Source: Leifsonia sp. EB41 (lineage in GTDB: Bacteria; Actinomycetota; Actinomycetes; Actinomycetales; Microbacteriaceae). From it: a stretch of 64,000 nt of DNA. The position numbers were made by a program, and so were the translations under genes. The DNA lies in contig NZ_JBGCCJ010000001.1 of the NCBI RefSeq assembly GCF_041262565.1, positions 682,001 through 746,000 of the forward strand. The letters are read 5' to 3'. Position 1 is the stretch's first letter, and each line of letters begins with the position of its first letter. Under the pieces are notes generated by a model that searched no databases, was not told the origin of the DNA, and worked only from the letters and a program-made list of their open reading frames with translations. Below, piece after piece: positions 17,323 through 26,977 of this stretch.

Positions 17323-18627
17323 TCACGCGAAGCGGATGGTGACCGCCTCGCCGTGCGCGGGCAAGTCCTCCGCCGACGACAGCGCGACGATCCGATCGGC
17401 GACCTCCCTCAGCGCGTCCCGGTCGTACCGGATGACCTGCTGCGGCCGCAGGAACGAGTACGCGCCGAGACCCGGCGAGAACCGCGCCTGACCGCCCGTC
17501 GGGAGGACATGGTTCGATCCGGCGAGGTAGTCGCCGAGGCTGACCGGGGCGCTCGGGCCGACGAAGATCGCGCCGGCGTTCTGGATGAGCGCGAGCAGGG
17601 CGTCCGGGTCGGCGGTCTGCAACTCGAGGTGCTCCGGGCCGTACGCATTGCTGAACGCGGCCGCCGCTGCGAGGTCGTCCACGAGCACGAGCGCCGACTG
17701 CTGGCCGGCCAGCGCCGTGCGCACCCGCTCGGCGTGCTTGGTGGCGGCGGCGAGGGTTTCCAGCTCGGCCGCGACCCGCTCGGCGAACGCCGGGCTGTCG
17801 GTGACGAGCAGGGAGGCCGCGGCCTCGTCGTGCTCGGCCTGGCTGATCAGGTCGGCGGCGACGAAGCGGGGATCAGCGGTGTCGTCGGCGATCACGAGGA
17901 TCTCGGTGGTCCCGGCCTCCGAGTCGATGCCGGCCTGGCCGCGGACGACGCGCTTGGCCGCCGCGACGTAGATGTTGCCTGGACCGGTGATGACCTGGAC
18001 CGGGTCGAGGCCGATGTCCTCCACGCCCCAGGCGAGCGCGCCGATCGCACCGGCGCCGCCCATCGCGTAGACCTCGTCGATGCCGAGCAGTCCGGCCGCG
18101 CCGAGGATGACGGGGTGCACCGCGCCGCCGAACGCGCGCTGCGGCGGGCTGGCGAGCGCCACGGAGGCGACGCCCGCGACCTGCGCAGGGACGGCGTTCA
18201 TGACGACGCTCGACGGGTAGACGGCCTTGCCGCCGGGGACGTACAGCCCCGCGCGCTCCACCGGCTGCCAGCGCTGCACGATGGTCGCGCCCGCCCCGAT
18301 CCGGGTCTCGGCGGGCGGAGGGACCTGCGCGGCGGTCGCCTCGCGGACGCGGACGACGGCCTCCTCCAGGGCTGCGCGCACGTCGGCCGGCAGCGCAGCG
18401 ACGGCCGCGGCGATCTCCGAGGCCGGCACGCGCACCGACGCGGGCGCGCCGCCGTCGAACGTCGCCGCCTGCTCCGCGAGGGCGGCCGCTCCCCTGGCCC
18501 GGACGTCGTCGATCAGCTCGGTCGCGACGCGCACGGCGACCTGGATGTCCACGACGGGACGGGGGACGAGGCGCTCGAAAGCGGCCCGGGTAGGCTGGAC
18601 TCCGCGGAGATCGATGGTCTGCATCAT
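17323..18627 (-). CDS. hisD: Histidinol dehydrogenase
   Basis: Zinc enzyme that makes histidine from histidinol in two NAD-dependent oxidations. The 434-residue protein shows the NAD-binding region VITGPGNIYVAAAKR, the metal ligands in ISQAEHDE, and the catalytic Glu-His pair in YGPEHLE. It stands alone; the rest of the his operon is elsewhere. TAGGCT at 18637-18642 lies nine bases before the first of two adjacent ATG codons, so the leader is at most a few bases. Confidence 0.95.
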   Translation of the reverse strand: MMQTIDLRGVQPTRAAFERLVPRPVVDIQVAVRVATELIDDVRARGAAALAEQAATFDGGAPASVRVPASEIAAAVAALPADVRAALEEAVVRVREATAAQVPPPAETRIGAGATIVQRWQPVERAGLYVPGGKAVYPSSVVMNAVPAQVAGVASVALASPPQRAFGGAVHPVILGAAGLLGIDEVYAMGGAGAIGALAWGVEDIGLDPVQVITGPGNIYVAAAKRVVRGQAGIDSEAGTTEILVIADDTADPRFVAADLISQAEHDEAAASLLVTDSPAFAERVAAELETLAAATKHAERVRTALAGQQSALVLVDDLAAAAAFSNAYGPEHLELQTADPDALLALIQNAGAIFVGPSAPVSLGDYLAGSNHVLPTGGQARFSPGLGAYSFLRPQQVIRYDRDALREVADRIVALSSAEDLPAHGEAVTIRFA

Positions 18628-18718
18628 GACCGCTCAAGCCTATCCGCACCACCCGCTCCGCTCAGCCCCGAACGCTGGTGCGGAATTCCTCACCCCGATC
18701 GGCGCTTGATAACTGCGT

Positions 18719-19213
18719 ATGACTGACGCGACTCCCGACCTCTCCGCCTTCCGGCAGGCGTTCCGCCGGCACGCCGCCGGTGTGGCGATCATCACCGCGC
18801 AGACCGGCGACGGCACGCCGGTGGGGTTCACCGCGACCTCGCTCGCCTCGCTGTCCGCCGTCCCGCCGTTGGCGACGTTCAACATGGCGCTGTCGGCGTC
18901 GAGCTGGCCGGCGATCGCGGAGACCGACCGGGTGATCATCCACATGCTCGGCGTGCGGAACAAGGGCGTCGCGGAGATCCTCTCGGACGACAACACGCGC
19001 CGGTTCCTCGGCGACCACTGGCGCCGCGGGCCGTACGGCCTCCCGGTCATCAACGACGTGACCGCCTGGATGGTCGGCCGGATCGTCGACCGCTTCCCCG
19101 TCCACAACAGCGCGGTGGTCGTCGTGCAGATCGAGGAGGGCGAGCTCGGCGCCCCCGACGAGCCGCTGCTGTACCACGAGCGCCGCTACCACCGCCCCAG
19201 CGAACTGGACTGA
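18719..19213 (+). CDS. Flavin reductase domain protein (FMN-binding split barrel)
   Basis: Probable NAD(P)H-dependent flavin reductase or flavin-binding oxidoreductase of the HpaC-like family; 164 residues. The N-terminal FRRHAAGVAIITA and GFTATSLASLSAVPPL are family signatures for FMN binding. No monooxygenase partner is adjacent, so the physiological acceptor is unknown. GATAAC lies five bases and TGATAA six bases before the ATG, giving another likely leaderless start. Confidence 0.85.
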   Translation: MTDATPDLSAFRQAFRRHAAGVAIITAQTGDGTPVGFTATSLASLSAVPPLATFNMALSASSWPAIAETDRVIIHMLGVRNKGVAEILSDDNTRRFLGDHWRRGPYGLPVINDVTAWMVGRIVDRFPVHNSAVVVVQIEEGELGAPDEPLLYHERRYHRPSELD

Positions 19214-19217
19214 CCCC

Positions 19218-19282
19218 CGCTCATTCGTGCCGAATGTGCACAATGGCGCCGCCAAAGGCGACATTCGGCACGAATGTGAGCG
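19218..19282. repeat. 55-bp palindromic element, copy 1 (core 19222-19276)
   Basis: Two 15-bp units, CATTCGTGCCGAATG (19222-19236) and its inverse CATTCGGCACGAATG (19262-19276), are separated by 25 bp. The outer flanks CGCTC and GAGCG also pair, with a 2-base bulge. The right half, from GCCAAAGGCG to the end, is the same as in the copy at 53476-53530. The element fills the junction of two converging genes. Confidence 0.9.
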
Positions 19283-19285
19283 CAG

Positions 19286-22200
19286 CTACACCAAGCAGTT
19301 GGGGCCGAGGAGGCCTTTGAGCTCGCCGTAGAGGTCCGGCGACACCTTCACGGGCCTCGGGACCTCGAACACCCGCGCGACCTGGCCCTTGACCAAGCGC
19401 AGGCGCACCTCGCTGTCACCGGGATGCCGCGACAGCACCTCGGCGAGCGAAGCCACGGTGTCGGTCGTCGCTCGCTGGTCGGCCATCGTGATCATGAGGG
19501 TGCCGATGTCGTCGGCCTGGCCGAGGTCGGGCACCATCAGGCTGAACGCGTGCAGGTTCATCCCGTCGTCGCGCATACTGACGCGCCCGCGCACGACGAC
19601 GATCGAGTCGCCCTGCATCATCGGCGAGAACTCCGTGTACGCCTTGCCCATGAACATGACGGTCATCTCGCCGCCGAAGTCCTCGACCTGGATCATGCCG
19701 TACTGGTTGCCGGACGCCTTCGCCACGCGGTGCTGGACGCTCGTGACGAGCCCGGCGATGACGACGGTGTCGCCGTCCTGCACGCTGTCGGAGGAGAGCA
19801 GCTCAGCGATCGACGTGCTCGCGAGCTTGGCGAGCTGCAGCTCCAGCCCGGCCAGCGGGTGGTCGGAGACGTAGAGCCCGAGCATCTCGCGCTCGAACGC
19901 GAGCTTGTCGCGCTTCACCCACTCGGGGCGGTCGGGGATGTGGTGCTGCGTCTGGTTCTGCTCGTCCTCGCCCCAGAGGCTGTCGAAGTCGAAGCCGACG
20001 TCGCCGTTCGCCTCGCTGCGCTTGATCTTGACCGCGGACTCCACCGCGTCCTCGTGCACCTCCACGAGCGCGCGCCTGGTGTGCCCGAGCGAGTCGAACG
20101 CGCCCGCCTTGATGAGCGACTCGACCGTGCGCTTGTTGGCGGCGTGGACCGGGACCTTGCTGAGGAAGTCGTGGAACGACTCGAACCGGCCCTTCTCCTC
20201 GCGGGCCGCCCGCACGCCGTCCACGACGTTCGCGCCGACATTGCGGACCGCGCCCATGCCGAAGCGGATGTCGGTGCCGACGGCGGCGAAGTACAGGTTG
20301 GACTCGTTGACGTCCGGCGGGAGCACCTTGATGCCCATCCGGCGGCACTCGTTGAGGTAGAGCGCCATCTTGTCCTTGGAGTCGCCGACGCTGGTGAGCA
20401 GCGCGGCCATGTACTCGGCCGGGTAGTGCGCCTTGAGGTATGCCGTCCAGTAGGAGATCACGCCGTAGGCGGCCGAGTGCGCTTTGTTGAACGCGTAGTC
20501 GGAGAACGGCAGCAGGATCTCCCACAGCTTGCCGACGGCGGCCATCGAGAAGCCGCGGTCGACCATGCCCTGCGAGAAGCCCTCGAACTGCTTGTCCAGC
20601 TCGGACTTCTTCTTCTTGCCCATCGCGCGGCGCAGGATGTCGGCCTGCCCGAGCGAGAACCCGGCGACCTTCTGCGCGATGGCCATGACCTGCTCCTGAT
20701 AGATGATCAGGCCGTAGCTGGTCGAGAGGATCTCCGCCAGCGGCTCCGCCAGCTCCGGGTGGATCGGCGTGATGTCCTGCAGCTTGTTCTTGCGCAGCGC
20801 ATAGTTCGTGTGCGAGTTCGCGCCCATCGGACCCGGGCGGTACAGCGCGATGAGCGCCGAGATGTCCTCGAAGTTGTCCGGCTTCATCAGGCGCAGCAGC
20901 GAGCGCATCGGGCCGCCGTCGAGCTGGAACACGCCGAGGGTGTCGCCGCGCGACAGCAGCTCGTAGGCGCCGCGGTCGTCGAGCTCCAGCTCTTCGAGCA
21001 CGAGGTTCTCGCCGCGGTTGTCGCGGATGTTGTCGAGCGCGTCGTTGATGATCGTGAGGTTGCGCAGCCCGAGGAAGTCCATCTTGATCAGGCCGAGCGA
21101 CTCGCAGGCCGGATAGTCGAACTGGGTGACGATCTGGCCGTCCTGCTCGCGCTTCATGATCGGGATGACGTCGATCAGCGGGTCGGACGACATGATGACG
21201 CCCGCCGCGTGCACACCCCACTGGCGCTTGAGGTTCTCGAGGCCGAGCGCGGTGTCGAAGACCGTCTTGGCTTCCGGGTCGCTCTCGACGACCGCGCGGA
21301 TGTCGACGGCCTCCTTGAAGCGCGGGTGCTCCTTGTCGAAGATGCCGGTGAGCGGGATGTCCTTGCCCATGACGGGCGGAGGCATCGCCTTGGTGAGCTT
21401 CTCGCCCATCGAGAACGGGAAGCCGAGCACGCGACCGGAGTCCTTCAGCGCCTGCTTGGCCTTGATGGTGCCGTAGGTGACGATCTGCGCGACACGCTCC
21501 GAGCCGTACTTCTCGGTCACGTACTTGATGACCTCGCCGCGGCGGCGGTCGTCGAAGTCGACGTCGAAGTCGGGCATGGAGACGCGGTCGGGGTTGAGGA
21601 AGCGCTCGAAGATCAGGCCGTGCCGCAGCGGGTCGAGGTCGGTGATCCGCATGGCGTAGGCGGCCATCGAGCCGGCGCCGGAGCCGCGGCCGGGGCCGAC
21701 GCGGATGCCGTTGTTCTTCGACCAGTTGATGAAGTCGGCGACGACGAGGAAGTAGCCGGGGAAGCCCATCTGCGAGATGACGCCGATCTCGTAGTCGGCC
21801 TGCTTGCGGACGTCCTCGGTGATCCCGCCCGGGTAGCGCTCGTGGAGGCCCTTCTCGACCTCCTTGACGAACCAGCTCTGCTCGGTCTCGCCCTCCGGCA
21901 CCGGGAAGCGCGGCATGTAGTTGGCGGCGGTGTCGAACTTCACGTCGACCCGCTCGGCGATCGCCAGCGTGTTGTCGCAGGCGTCCGGGTGGTCGCGGAA
22001 GAGCTGCCGCATCTCCTCCGGCGTCTTGAGGTAGAACTCGTCGGCGTCGAACTTGAAGCGGTTGGGGTCGTCCAGCGTCGAGCCGGACTGCACGCAGAGC
22101 AGTGCCGCATGGCTCTTGGCGTCGGCCGCGTGCGTGTAGTGGAGGTCGTTGGTGGCCACCAGCGGGAGGCCGAGCTCCTTGGCGAGCCGGATCAGGTCGC

Positions 22201-22804
22201 TCATGATCCGGCGCTCGATGCCGAGCCCGTGGTCCATGATCTCGGCGAAGAAGTTCTCCGGGCCGAAGATGTCGCGGAACTCCGCGGCGGCCTTCTTGGC
22301 CTCCTCGTACTGCCCGAGCCGGAGGCGGGTCTGGACCTCGCCGGACGGGCAGCCCGTGGTGGCGATGATGCCCTTCGAGTAGCGGTTCAGCAGCTCGCGG
22401 TCCATGCGCGGCTTGAAGTAGTAGCCCTCGGTGGAGGCGTACGACGAGAGCCGGAAGAGGTTGTGCATGCCCTCGGTCGTCGCCGCGAGCATCGTCATGT
22501 GCGTGTACGCGCCGGAGCCCGACACGTCGTCGCCGCCGCCGTCACCCCAGCGCACGCGGGTCTTGTCGGTGCGGTGGGTGCGCGGGGTCAGGTAGGCCTC
22601 GGTGCCGATGATCGGCTTGATCCCGGCGTCCGTCGCCGTGCGCCAGAAGTCGAACGCGCCGAACATGTTGCCGTGGTCGGTGATCGCGACGGCCGGCATG
22701 CCCTGCTCGACGGCCGCCTCGATGAGCGGCTTGACGCGTGCGGCCCCGTCGAGCATCGAGTACTCGCTGTGGACGTGGAGGTGGACGAAGGAGTCGGTCG
22801 GCAC
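19286..22804 (-). CDS. dnaE: DNA polymerase III alpha subunit DnaE1
   Basis: Replicative DNA polymerase. The 1172-residue protein has an N-terminal PHP domain (FVHLHVHSEYSMLDG), the polymerase core with the catalytic aspartates in MPDFDVDFDDRRR, the (HhH)2 and beta-clamp regions, and a C-terminal OB fold (TVVIAGLVTSVQHR). PHP metal ligands look complete (HLHVHSE, TDHGNMFG), consistent with intrinsic proofreading as in M. tuberculosis DnaE1. GTG start with GGAG seven bases upstream. Same strand as rluD-lspA-wag31, 42 bp after rluD. Confidence 0.97.
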   Translation of the reverse strand: MPTDSFVHLHVHSEYSMLDGAARVKPLIEAAVEQGMPAVAITDHGNMFGAFDFWRTATDAGIKPIIGTEAYLTPRTHRTDKTRVRWGDGGGDDVSGSGAYTHMTMLAATTEGMHNLFRLSSYASTEGYYFKPRMDRELLNRYSKGIIATTGCPSGEVQTRLRLGQYEEAKKAAAEFRDIFGPENFFAEIMDHGLGIERRIMSDLIRLAKELGLPLVATNDLHYTHAADAKSHAALLCVQSGSTLDDPNRFKFDADEFYLKTPEEMRQLFRDHPDACDNTLAIAERVDVKFDTAANYMPRFPVPEGETEQSWFVKEVEKGLHERYPGGITEDVRKQADYEIGVISQMGFPGYFLVVADFINWSKNNGIRVGPGRGSGAGSMAAYAMRITDLDPLRHGLIFERFLNPDRVSMPDFDVDFDDRRRGEVIKYVTEKYGSERVAQIVTYGTIKAKQALKDSGRVLGFPFSMGEKLTKAMPPPVMGKDIPLTGIFDKEHPRFKEAVDIRAVVESDPEAKTVFDTALGLENLKRQWGVHAAGVIMSSDPLIDVIPIMKREQDGQIVTQFDYPACESLGLIKMDFLGLRNLTIINDALDNIRDNRGENLVLEELELDDRGAYELLSRGDTLGVFQLDGGPMRSLLRLMKPDNFEDISALIALYRPGPMGANSHTNYALRKNKLQDITPIHPELAEPLAEILSTSYGLIIYQEQVMAIAQKVAGFSLGQADILRRAMGKKKKSELDKQFEGFSQGMVDRGFSMAAVGKLWEILLPFSDYAFNKAHSAAYGVISYWTAYLKAHYPAEYMAALLTSVGDSKDKMALYLNECRRMGIKVLPPDVNESNLYFAAVGTDIRFGMGAVRNVGANVVDGVRAAREEKGRFESFHDFLSKVPVHAANKRTVESLIKAGAFDSLGHTRRALVEVHEDAVESAVKIKRSEANGDVGFDFDSLWGEDEQNQTQHHIPDRPEWVKRDKLAFEREMLGLYVSDHPLAGLELQLAKLASTSIAELLSSDSVQDGDTVVIAGLVTSVQHRVAKASGNQYGMIQVEDFGGEMTVMFMGKAYTEFSPMMQGDSIVVVRGRVSMRDDGMNLHAFSLMVPDLGQADDIGTLMITMADQRATTDTVASLAEVLSRHPGDSEVRLRLVKGQVARVFEVPRPVKVSPDLYGELKGLLGPNCLV

Positions 22805-22846
22805 TATTGCTCCGGGTCGAGGTGAGGGCTTAAGACTACGTCGGAC

Positions 22847-23767
22847 CTACGACGCTCGGAGCACGTCCAGAGCGTGTTGCAGATCCTCCGGGTAGGTCGT
22901 GGTGAAGGTCACCCACTCCCCCGTCGCCGGGTGGTCGAAGGCGAGCTGGACGGCGTGCAGCCACTGCCGGGTGAGCCCCAGCCGCGCGGACAGCGCGGGG
23001 TCGGCGCCGTACATCGCGTCGCCGGCGCACGGGTGGCGCTGGGCCGCCATGTGCACGCGGATCTGGTGGGTGCGCCCGGTCTCCAGGTGGATCTCCAGCA
23101 GACTCGCGGCCGGGAACGCCTCGATGGTCTCGTAGTGCGTCACGGACGGCTTGCCGCCGGCGACGACGGCGAACTTCCAGTCGCTGCGGGGATGCCGCCC
23201 GATCGGCGCGTCGATGGTGCCGGTGAGCGGGTCGGGGTGGCCCTGGACGACCGCGTGGTAGATCTTCTCCACGGTGCGGTCGTGGAAGGCGCGCTTGAGC
23301 ACGGTGTAGGCGTGCTCGGACTTCGCCACGACCATCAGGCCGCTGGTGCCGGCGTCGAGGCGGTGCACGATCCCGGCGCGCTCGGCGGCGCCGGAGGTCG
23401 AGATGCGGAAGCCTGCGGCGGCCAGGGCGCCGAGGACCGTCGGGCCCTCCCAGCCGACCGACGGATGCGCAGCGACCCCGACCGGCTTGTCGATGACCAC
23501 GATGTCGTCGTCGTCGTGCACGATGGTCAGTTCGGGCACCGCGATCGGCACGATGCGGGCCTCCTCGCGCGGCTGCCAGGAGACCTCGAGCCAGGAGCCG
23601 GCGGAGAGCCGGTCGGACTTGCCGGCCTCGCGGCCGTCGACCGTCACGCCGCCGGCCTCGGCCACCTCGGCGGCGAAGCTGCGCGAGAAGCCGAGGAGCT
23701 TGGCGAGGCCCGCGTCGACGCGGGAGCCTTCGAGGCCGTCCGGGACGGGGAGGCTGCGCGACTCCAT
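22847..23767 (-). CDS. RluD-family 23S rRNA pseudouridine synthase
   Basis: Makes pseudouridine in 23S rRNA. There is an N-terminal S4 RNA-binding domain (about 15-75), followed by the RluA/RluD catalytic domain with the active aspartate in [14 protein letters not shown] and the later [10 protein letters not shown] motif. 306 residues, normal for the family; the exact target uridine is not certain. The ATG shares its A with the lspA stop (TGATG). Confidence 0.92.
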   Translation of the reverse strand: MESRSLPVPDGLEGSRVDAGLAKLLGFSRSFAAEVAEAGGVTVDGREAGKSDRLSAGSWLEVSWQPREEARIVPIAVPELTIVHDDDDIVVIDKPVGVAAHPSVGWEGPTVLGALAAAGFRISTSGAAERAGIVHRLDAGTSGLMVVAKSEHAYTVLKRAFHDRTVEKIYHAVVQGHPDPLTGTIDAPIGRHPRSDWKFAVVAGGKPSVTHYETIEAFPAASLLEIHLETGRTHQIRVHMAAQRHPCAGDAMYGADPALSARLGLTRQWLHAVQLAFDHPATGEWVTFTTTYPEDLQHALDVLRAS

Positions 23768-24372
23768 CAGGGCTGCGGGTTCCGGGGCTCGTGAGCCTCG
23801 GGGCTCGGCTCGGCCTCGACGGTGTCGCCCACCTCGCCGTCCTCGTCCTCCTCCTCCTCGGCGGGCGCCTGGCCGTCGAGGCCGACACCGCGCAGCGTGA
23901 GGATGAGGAACAGCACCATGCTGGAGACGATGGCGACGTCCGCGAGGTTGAAGATGGCCGGCAGCAGCGGGATCTGCAGGAAGTCCACGACGTGCCCGAC
24001 GCCGAAGCCAGGCTCGCGGAACAGCCGGTCGGTCAGGTTGCCGAGCAGGCCGCCGAGCAGCAGGCCGAAGAGGATGGCCCACGCCGTCGAGCGGATGCGC
24101 GGCGCGTACCAGATGACGAAGCCGAGCACGCCGACGCCGACGATCGAGAAGATCCAGGTCGACCCGCTGCCGATGGAGAAGGCCGCGCCCGGGTTCTTGA
24201 CGAAGTGGAGCTGGAGGAGCTGTCCGAGGAGCTGGACCTGCTGGCCCTCGTAGAGGTTCGAGACGACCAGGACCTTGGCGATCTGGTCCAGGAGGTACAC
24301 GCAGAGCGCGACCACCGCCAGGATCACCAAGGCCCTGATGCTGACCTTGGCCCTCGAGGGGCTAGCCTCCAA
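23767..24372 (-). CDS. lspA: Lipoprotein signal peptidase
   Basis: Aspartic membrane peptidase that cleaves lipoprotein signal peptides (for example that of CtaC). Four membrane segments; catalytic aspartates lie in NLTDRLFR and NLADVAI. After the last helix there is a 40-residue tail very rich in Glu and Asp, longer than in most LspA. The start is TTG at 24372 inside the end of wag31; no better in-frame start exists before the first helix, so it is tentative. Confidence 0.9.
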   Translation of the reverse strand: MEASPSRAKVSIRALVILAVVALCVYLLDQIAKVLVVSNLYEGQQVQLLGQLLQLHFVKNPGAAFSIGSGSTWIFSIVGVGVLGFVIWYAPRIRSTAWAILFGLLLGGLLGNLTDRLFREPGFGVGHVVDFLQIPLLPAIFNLADVAIVSSMVLFLILTLRGVGLDGQAPAEEEEDEDGEVGDTVEAEPSPEAHEPRNPQP

Positions 24373-25150
24373 AGCCCGGGAAGACCGGAGGCTGGGCGCC
24401 CTGGTCCTGGCCGTCGGAGGAGCCCGCGGGCACCGGGGTGGGGGCGTTGCCGCCGAAGGAGGACGACTGGCTGTCGAGGTCGCGGAGCTGGCCTTCGATG
24501 TAGCCCTTCAGGCCCTGGCGGTAGTCGCGCTCGAAGCCGCGGAGCTCGTCGATGCGGCGCTCGAGGCCCGCACGCTCCTGGTCGAGGGCGCTGATCTGGG
24601 CGCGCTGCTTGGACTCGGCCTCTGCGACGATCCGAGCGGCGGTGGCGTGCCCCTCCGCGATCAGCGCGTCGCGCTTCTCCACGCCCTCGCGGACGTGCTC
24701 CTCGTGCAGGCGGCGCGCGAGCTGGAGGAGGTTGTTGGTCGCGTTCGGGTCGTTCGCGTCGGTGGCGCCGGCGGCGAAGCCCGCTGCGGCGCCCGCGGCG
24801 GCGGCAGGAGCGGCCGGAGCCTGCTGGGCCTGCGCGGCCTGCTGCTGCGCGGCGGCCAGGCGCTGCTTGAGGTCGTCGTTCTCCTGCTGGAGGCGCTGCA
24901 CCTCGCCGTTGTCGGCGGCGGCGGGCGCGGGAGCCGCGGCCTGACCGGAGCCGCCGCTGCGCTGCAGCTCTGCGATGCGCGAGTCGGCGGCCACGAGGCG
25001 CTGCTTGAGCTCGTCGCTCTCCTGGGTCAGTCGTCGGAGCTCGACGACGACCTCGTCGAGGAAGTCGTCGACCTCGTCCTGATCGTAGCCCTCACGGAAT
25101 TTCGTCGGTTGAAACCGCTTGTTGACCACATCTTCCGGAGTCAGCGCCAT
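24362..25150 (-). CDS. wag31: Polar growth protein Wag31/DivIVA
   Basis: Cytoskeletal protein that marks the poles and directs wall growth in actinobacteria. The 262-residue protein has the N-terminal DivIVA domain (MALTPEDVVNKRFQ, EGYDQDEVDDFLDEV), an Ala/Pro/Gln-rich disordered linker (about 75-145), a second long coiled coil (about 150-225) and a Pro/Gly-rich tail. AAGGTGG lies ten bases before the ATG. It is last in the division cluster, as Rv2145c is. Confidence 0.95.
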   Translation of the reverse strand: MALTPEDVVNKRFQPTKFREGYDQDEVDDFLDEVVVELRRLTQESDELKQRLVAADSRIAELQRSGGSGQAAAPAPAAADNGEVQRLQQENDDLKQRLAAAQQQAAQAQQAPAAPAAAAGAAAGFAAGATDANDPNATNNLLQLARRLHEEHVREGVEKRDALIAEGHATAARIVAEAESKQRAQISALDQERAGLERRIDELRGFERDYRQGLKGYIEGQLRDLDSQSSSFGGNAPTPVPAGSSDGQDQGAQPPVFPGFGG

Positions 25151-25310
25151 GAGAAGCCACCTTAGATCTAAAAAGGACGAACAATGAGTGCGTTCAGCCA
25201 ACGCTAGCAAAGTGCACGGCCGCCGCGCACTCCGCCGCACCCGTGGTGCGTCGGCCTCGACCACACTACAACGGCAGCCCAGCCCGACCCCAACCGACGC
25301 TCGCAGTGCG

Positions 25311-25607
25311 TCAGGTGAAACTCAGGGTCACGTAGAGGCCGATGATGACGACCAGCATGGTGAGGCTCCAGCCGAAGTCGATCGCGACCGGCCCCATCGA
25401 CAGCGGAGGGATGATGCGGCGGAAGAACCGGATCGGCGGGTCGGTGACCACGTAGGTCGACTCGGCGAGCACGAGACCGAAGCCGCGCGGGCGCCATTGC
25501 CGCGCGAACGTGCGCACCAGGTCCAGCACGAACCGGGCCCAGAGGACGAAGAAGTAGATCAGCAGGACGTAGTAGAGCACGTTCGCGATGATCGAGACGA
25601 CAAGCAC
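25311..25607 (-). CDS. YggT family membrane protein
   Basis: Small membrane protein of unknown function found next to sepF in most actinobacteria (Rv2146c). With GTG 25607 it has 98 residues and two hydrophobic segments separated by the conserved TDPPIRFFRRIIPP loop. The start is supported by CATACT six bases before the GTG; the six bases between them also read GGAGGG, so an SD role cannot be excluded. The 160 bp downstream, to wag31, hold no further gene. Confidence 0.88.
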   Translation of the reverse strand: MLVVSIIANVLYYVLLIYFFVLWARFVLDLVRTFARQWRPRGFGLVLAESTYVVTDPPIRFFRRIIPPLSMGPVAIDFGWSLTMLVVIIGLYVTLSFT

Positions 25608-25613
25608 CCCTCC

Positions 25614-25619
25614 AGTATG
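25614..25619 (-). promoter_or_regulatory. -10 hexamer CATACT before yggT
   Basis: CATACT, six bases (GGAGGG), then GTG at 25607. The geometry is that of a leaderless promoter. Confidence 0.5.
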
Positions 25620-25680
25620 AACGACCGCGTATGCACGAAAGCGCACCGCCCTGCCGGACGGTGCGCTTTCGAAGGAACGA

Positions 25681-26202
25681 TCAGGCCTGCGCGAAGAAGG
25701 AGGCGTCGACGTCGGCGTCCTGGCCGCCGTGCTCGCCGGAGACGACGACGTGCGACGGCGAGAGCAGGAACACCTTCGGGGTCACCCGCTCGATCTTGCC
25801 GTACAGGCCCTGCGAGAGACCGCTGGCGAAGTCGATGAGGCGGCGGGCGTCGCCCTCGCTCATCTGCGACAGGTTGATGATCACCGGGATGCCCTCGCGG
25901 AAGGACTCGGCGATCGCCTGGGCGTCGCGGTACTGACGGGGGTGGACTGTGAGGATCTCGTTCATTTCCTGTACCGAAACATTCCGTGCGGTGGACGATT
26001 TGCGCAGCGGGGTCACCGGTGCGCGGCCGGCCACGGGAGCGACCGGTGCAGGGTGCGGGACGGGCTGGACGGGCGACGGGGCCGGAGCCTCACGGCGCGG
26101 CTGCTGCACCGGCTGGTGCTGCACCTGCTCGTGCTCGTCGAACTCCAGCTCTTCGTCGGCGAGGCCGAGGTAGACCATCGTCTTCTTCAGCGGGTTGGCC
26201 AT
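25681..26202 (-). CDS. sepF: Cell division protein SepF
   Basis: SepF anchors FtsZ to the membrane; in actinobacteria, which lack FtsA, it is the main anchor. 173 residues: N-terminal amphipathic [18 protein letters not shown], a Pro/Gln-rich linker (about 25-75), and the SepF core (about 78-160, with [20 protein letters not shown]). GGAGGAA sits before ATG 26202. Part of the ftsZ-yggS-sepF-yggT-wag31 series on one strand. Confidence 0.95.
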   Translation of the reverse strand: MANPLKKTMVYLGLADEELEFDEHEQVQHQPVQQPRREAPAPSPVQPVPHPAPVAPVAGRAPVTPLRKSSTARNVSVQEMNEILTVHPRQYRDAQAIAESFREGIPVIINLSQMSEGDARRLIDFASGLSQGLYGKIERVTPKVFLLSPSHVVVSGEHGGQDADVDASFFAQA

Positions 26203-26272
26203 GCGCTTCCTCCGTGTAGACCGGTGCGCCGACGCCTCGCACGCACTGAATGAACCTTCTTCTCTTTCGAGA

Positions 26273-26977
26273 TTAACGAAGGCTCGGCCGATTCCCGGTA
26301 ATGGCGGTGCCGATGCGAAGGTGTGTCGCACCGGCGGCGATGGCCTCGCGGTAGTCCTGGGACATCCCTGCGGAGATGGCGGTGGCCTCCGGAGCGAGTC
26401 CGCGGACCCGCTCGCTGGCGAGGCGGACGCGCTCGAACGCGCGCGACGGCTCCTCGTCCAGCGGGGCTACCGCCATGACGCCGAGCAGGCGGAGGCCGGG
26501 CGTCGCGAGCACATGCTCGACCAGCGGCTCCAGGTCGCGGTCGGCCACGCCGCCACGGCCCGGGTCGTCGGTGAGGTTGAGCTGGACGAACACGTCCACG
26601 TCGGGCGCGTCGTCGAGCTTCAGGGCGTCGACCAGTGCGATCCGGTCGAGCGAGTGGATGACGGCCGCGTAGCGCCGCACCTGCCGCGCCTTCTTGCTCT
26701 GGAGCTGGCCGACGAAGTGCCAGCGCAGGTCGAGATCGGCGAGCTCCGCCGCCTTCTCCTGCGCCTCCTGGTGGCGGTTCTCCCCCACGTCGCGCACGCC
26801 GAGAGCGGCGAGCTCGCGGACGAGCGACGCCGGGTGGAACTTGGTCACCACGATCGTCGTCAGCTCGTCCGAGGAGCGGCCGGCGGCCCGGGCGGCGTCG
26901 GCGACGCCCTCCCGGACCGCGGCGAGCCGCTCCGCGAGCGGGCTACTTGAGGAAGTCGGGGATGTCGAGGTCGTCAT
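26273..26977 (-). CDS. PLP homeostasis protein, YggS/PROSC family
   Basis: Pyridoxal-phosphate binding protein that buffers PLP; it folds like the alanine racemase barrel but has no known enzyme activity. 234 residues, with the PLP lysine in VVTKFHPA and the later signatures [12 protein letters not shown] and [12 protein letters not shown]. The ATG lies 35 bp inside the end of ftsZ, so the two are translationally linked, as in most actinobacteria (Rv2148c). Confidence 0.93.
   Translation of the reverse strand: MTTSTSPTSSSSPLAERLAAVREGVADAARAAGRSSDELTTIVVTKFHPASLVRELAALGVRDVGENRHQEAQEKAAELADLDLRWHFVGQLQSKKARQVRRYAAVIHSLDRIALVDALKLDDAPDVDVFVQLNLTDDPGRGGVADRDLEPLVEHVLATPGLRLLGVMAVAPLDEEPSRAFERVRLASERVRGLAPEATAISAGMSQDYREAIAAGATHLRIGTAITGNRPSLR

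Noticed and set aside
19424-22825. Open frame of 1133 codons opposite dnaE on the plus strand, and a similar one of 1119 codons opposite pyc (56188-59547)
   Set aside because: Long antisense frames are expected at about 70 % G+C with strong codon bias. The translations are full of Arg, Asp, Val and His with no domain, and the opposite strands hold complete conserved enzymes.
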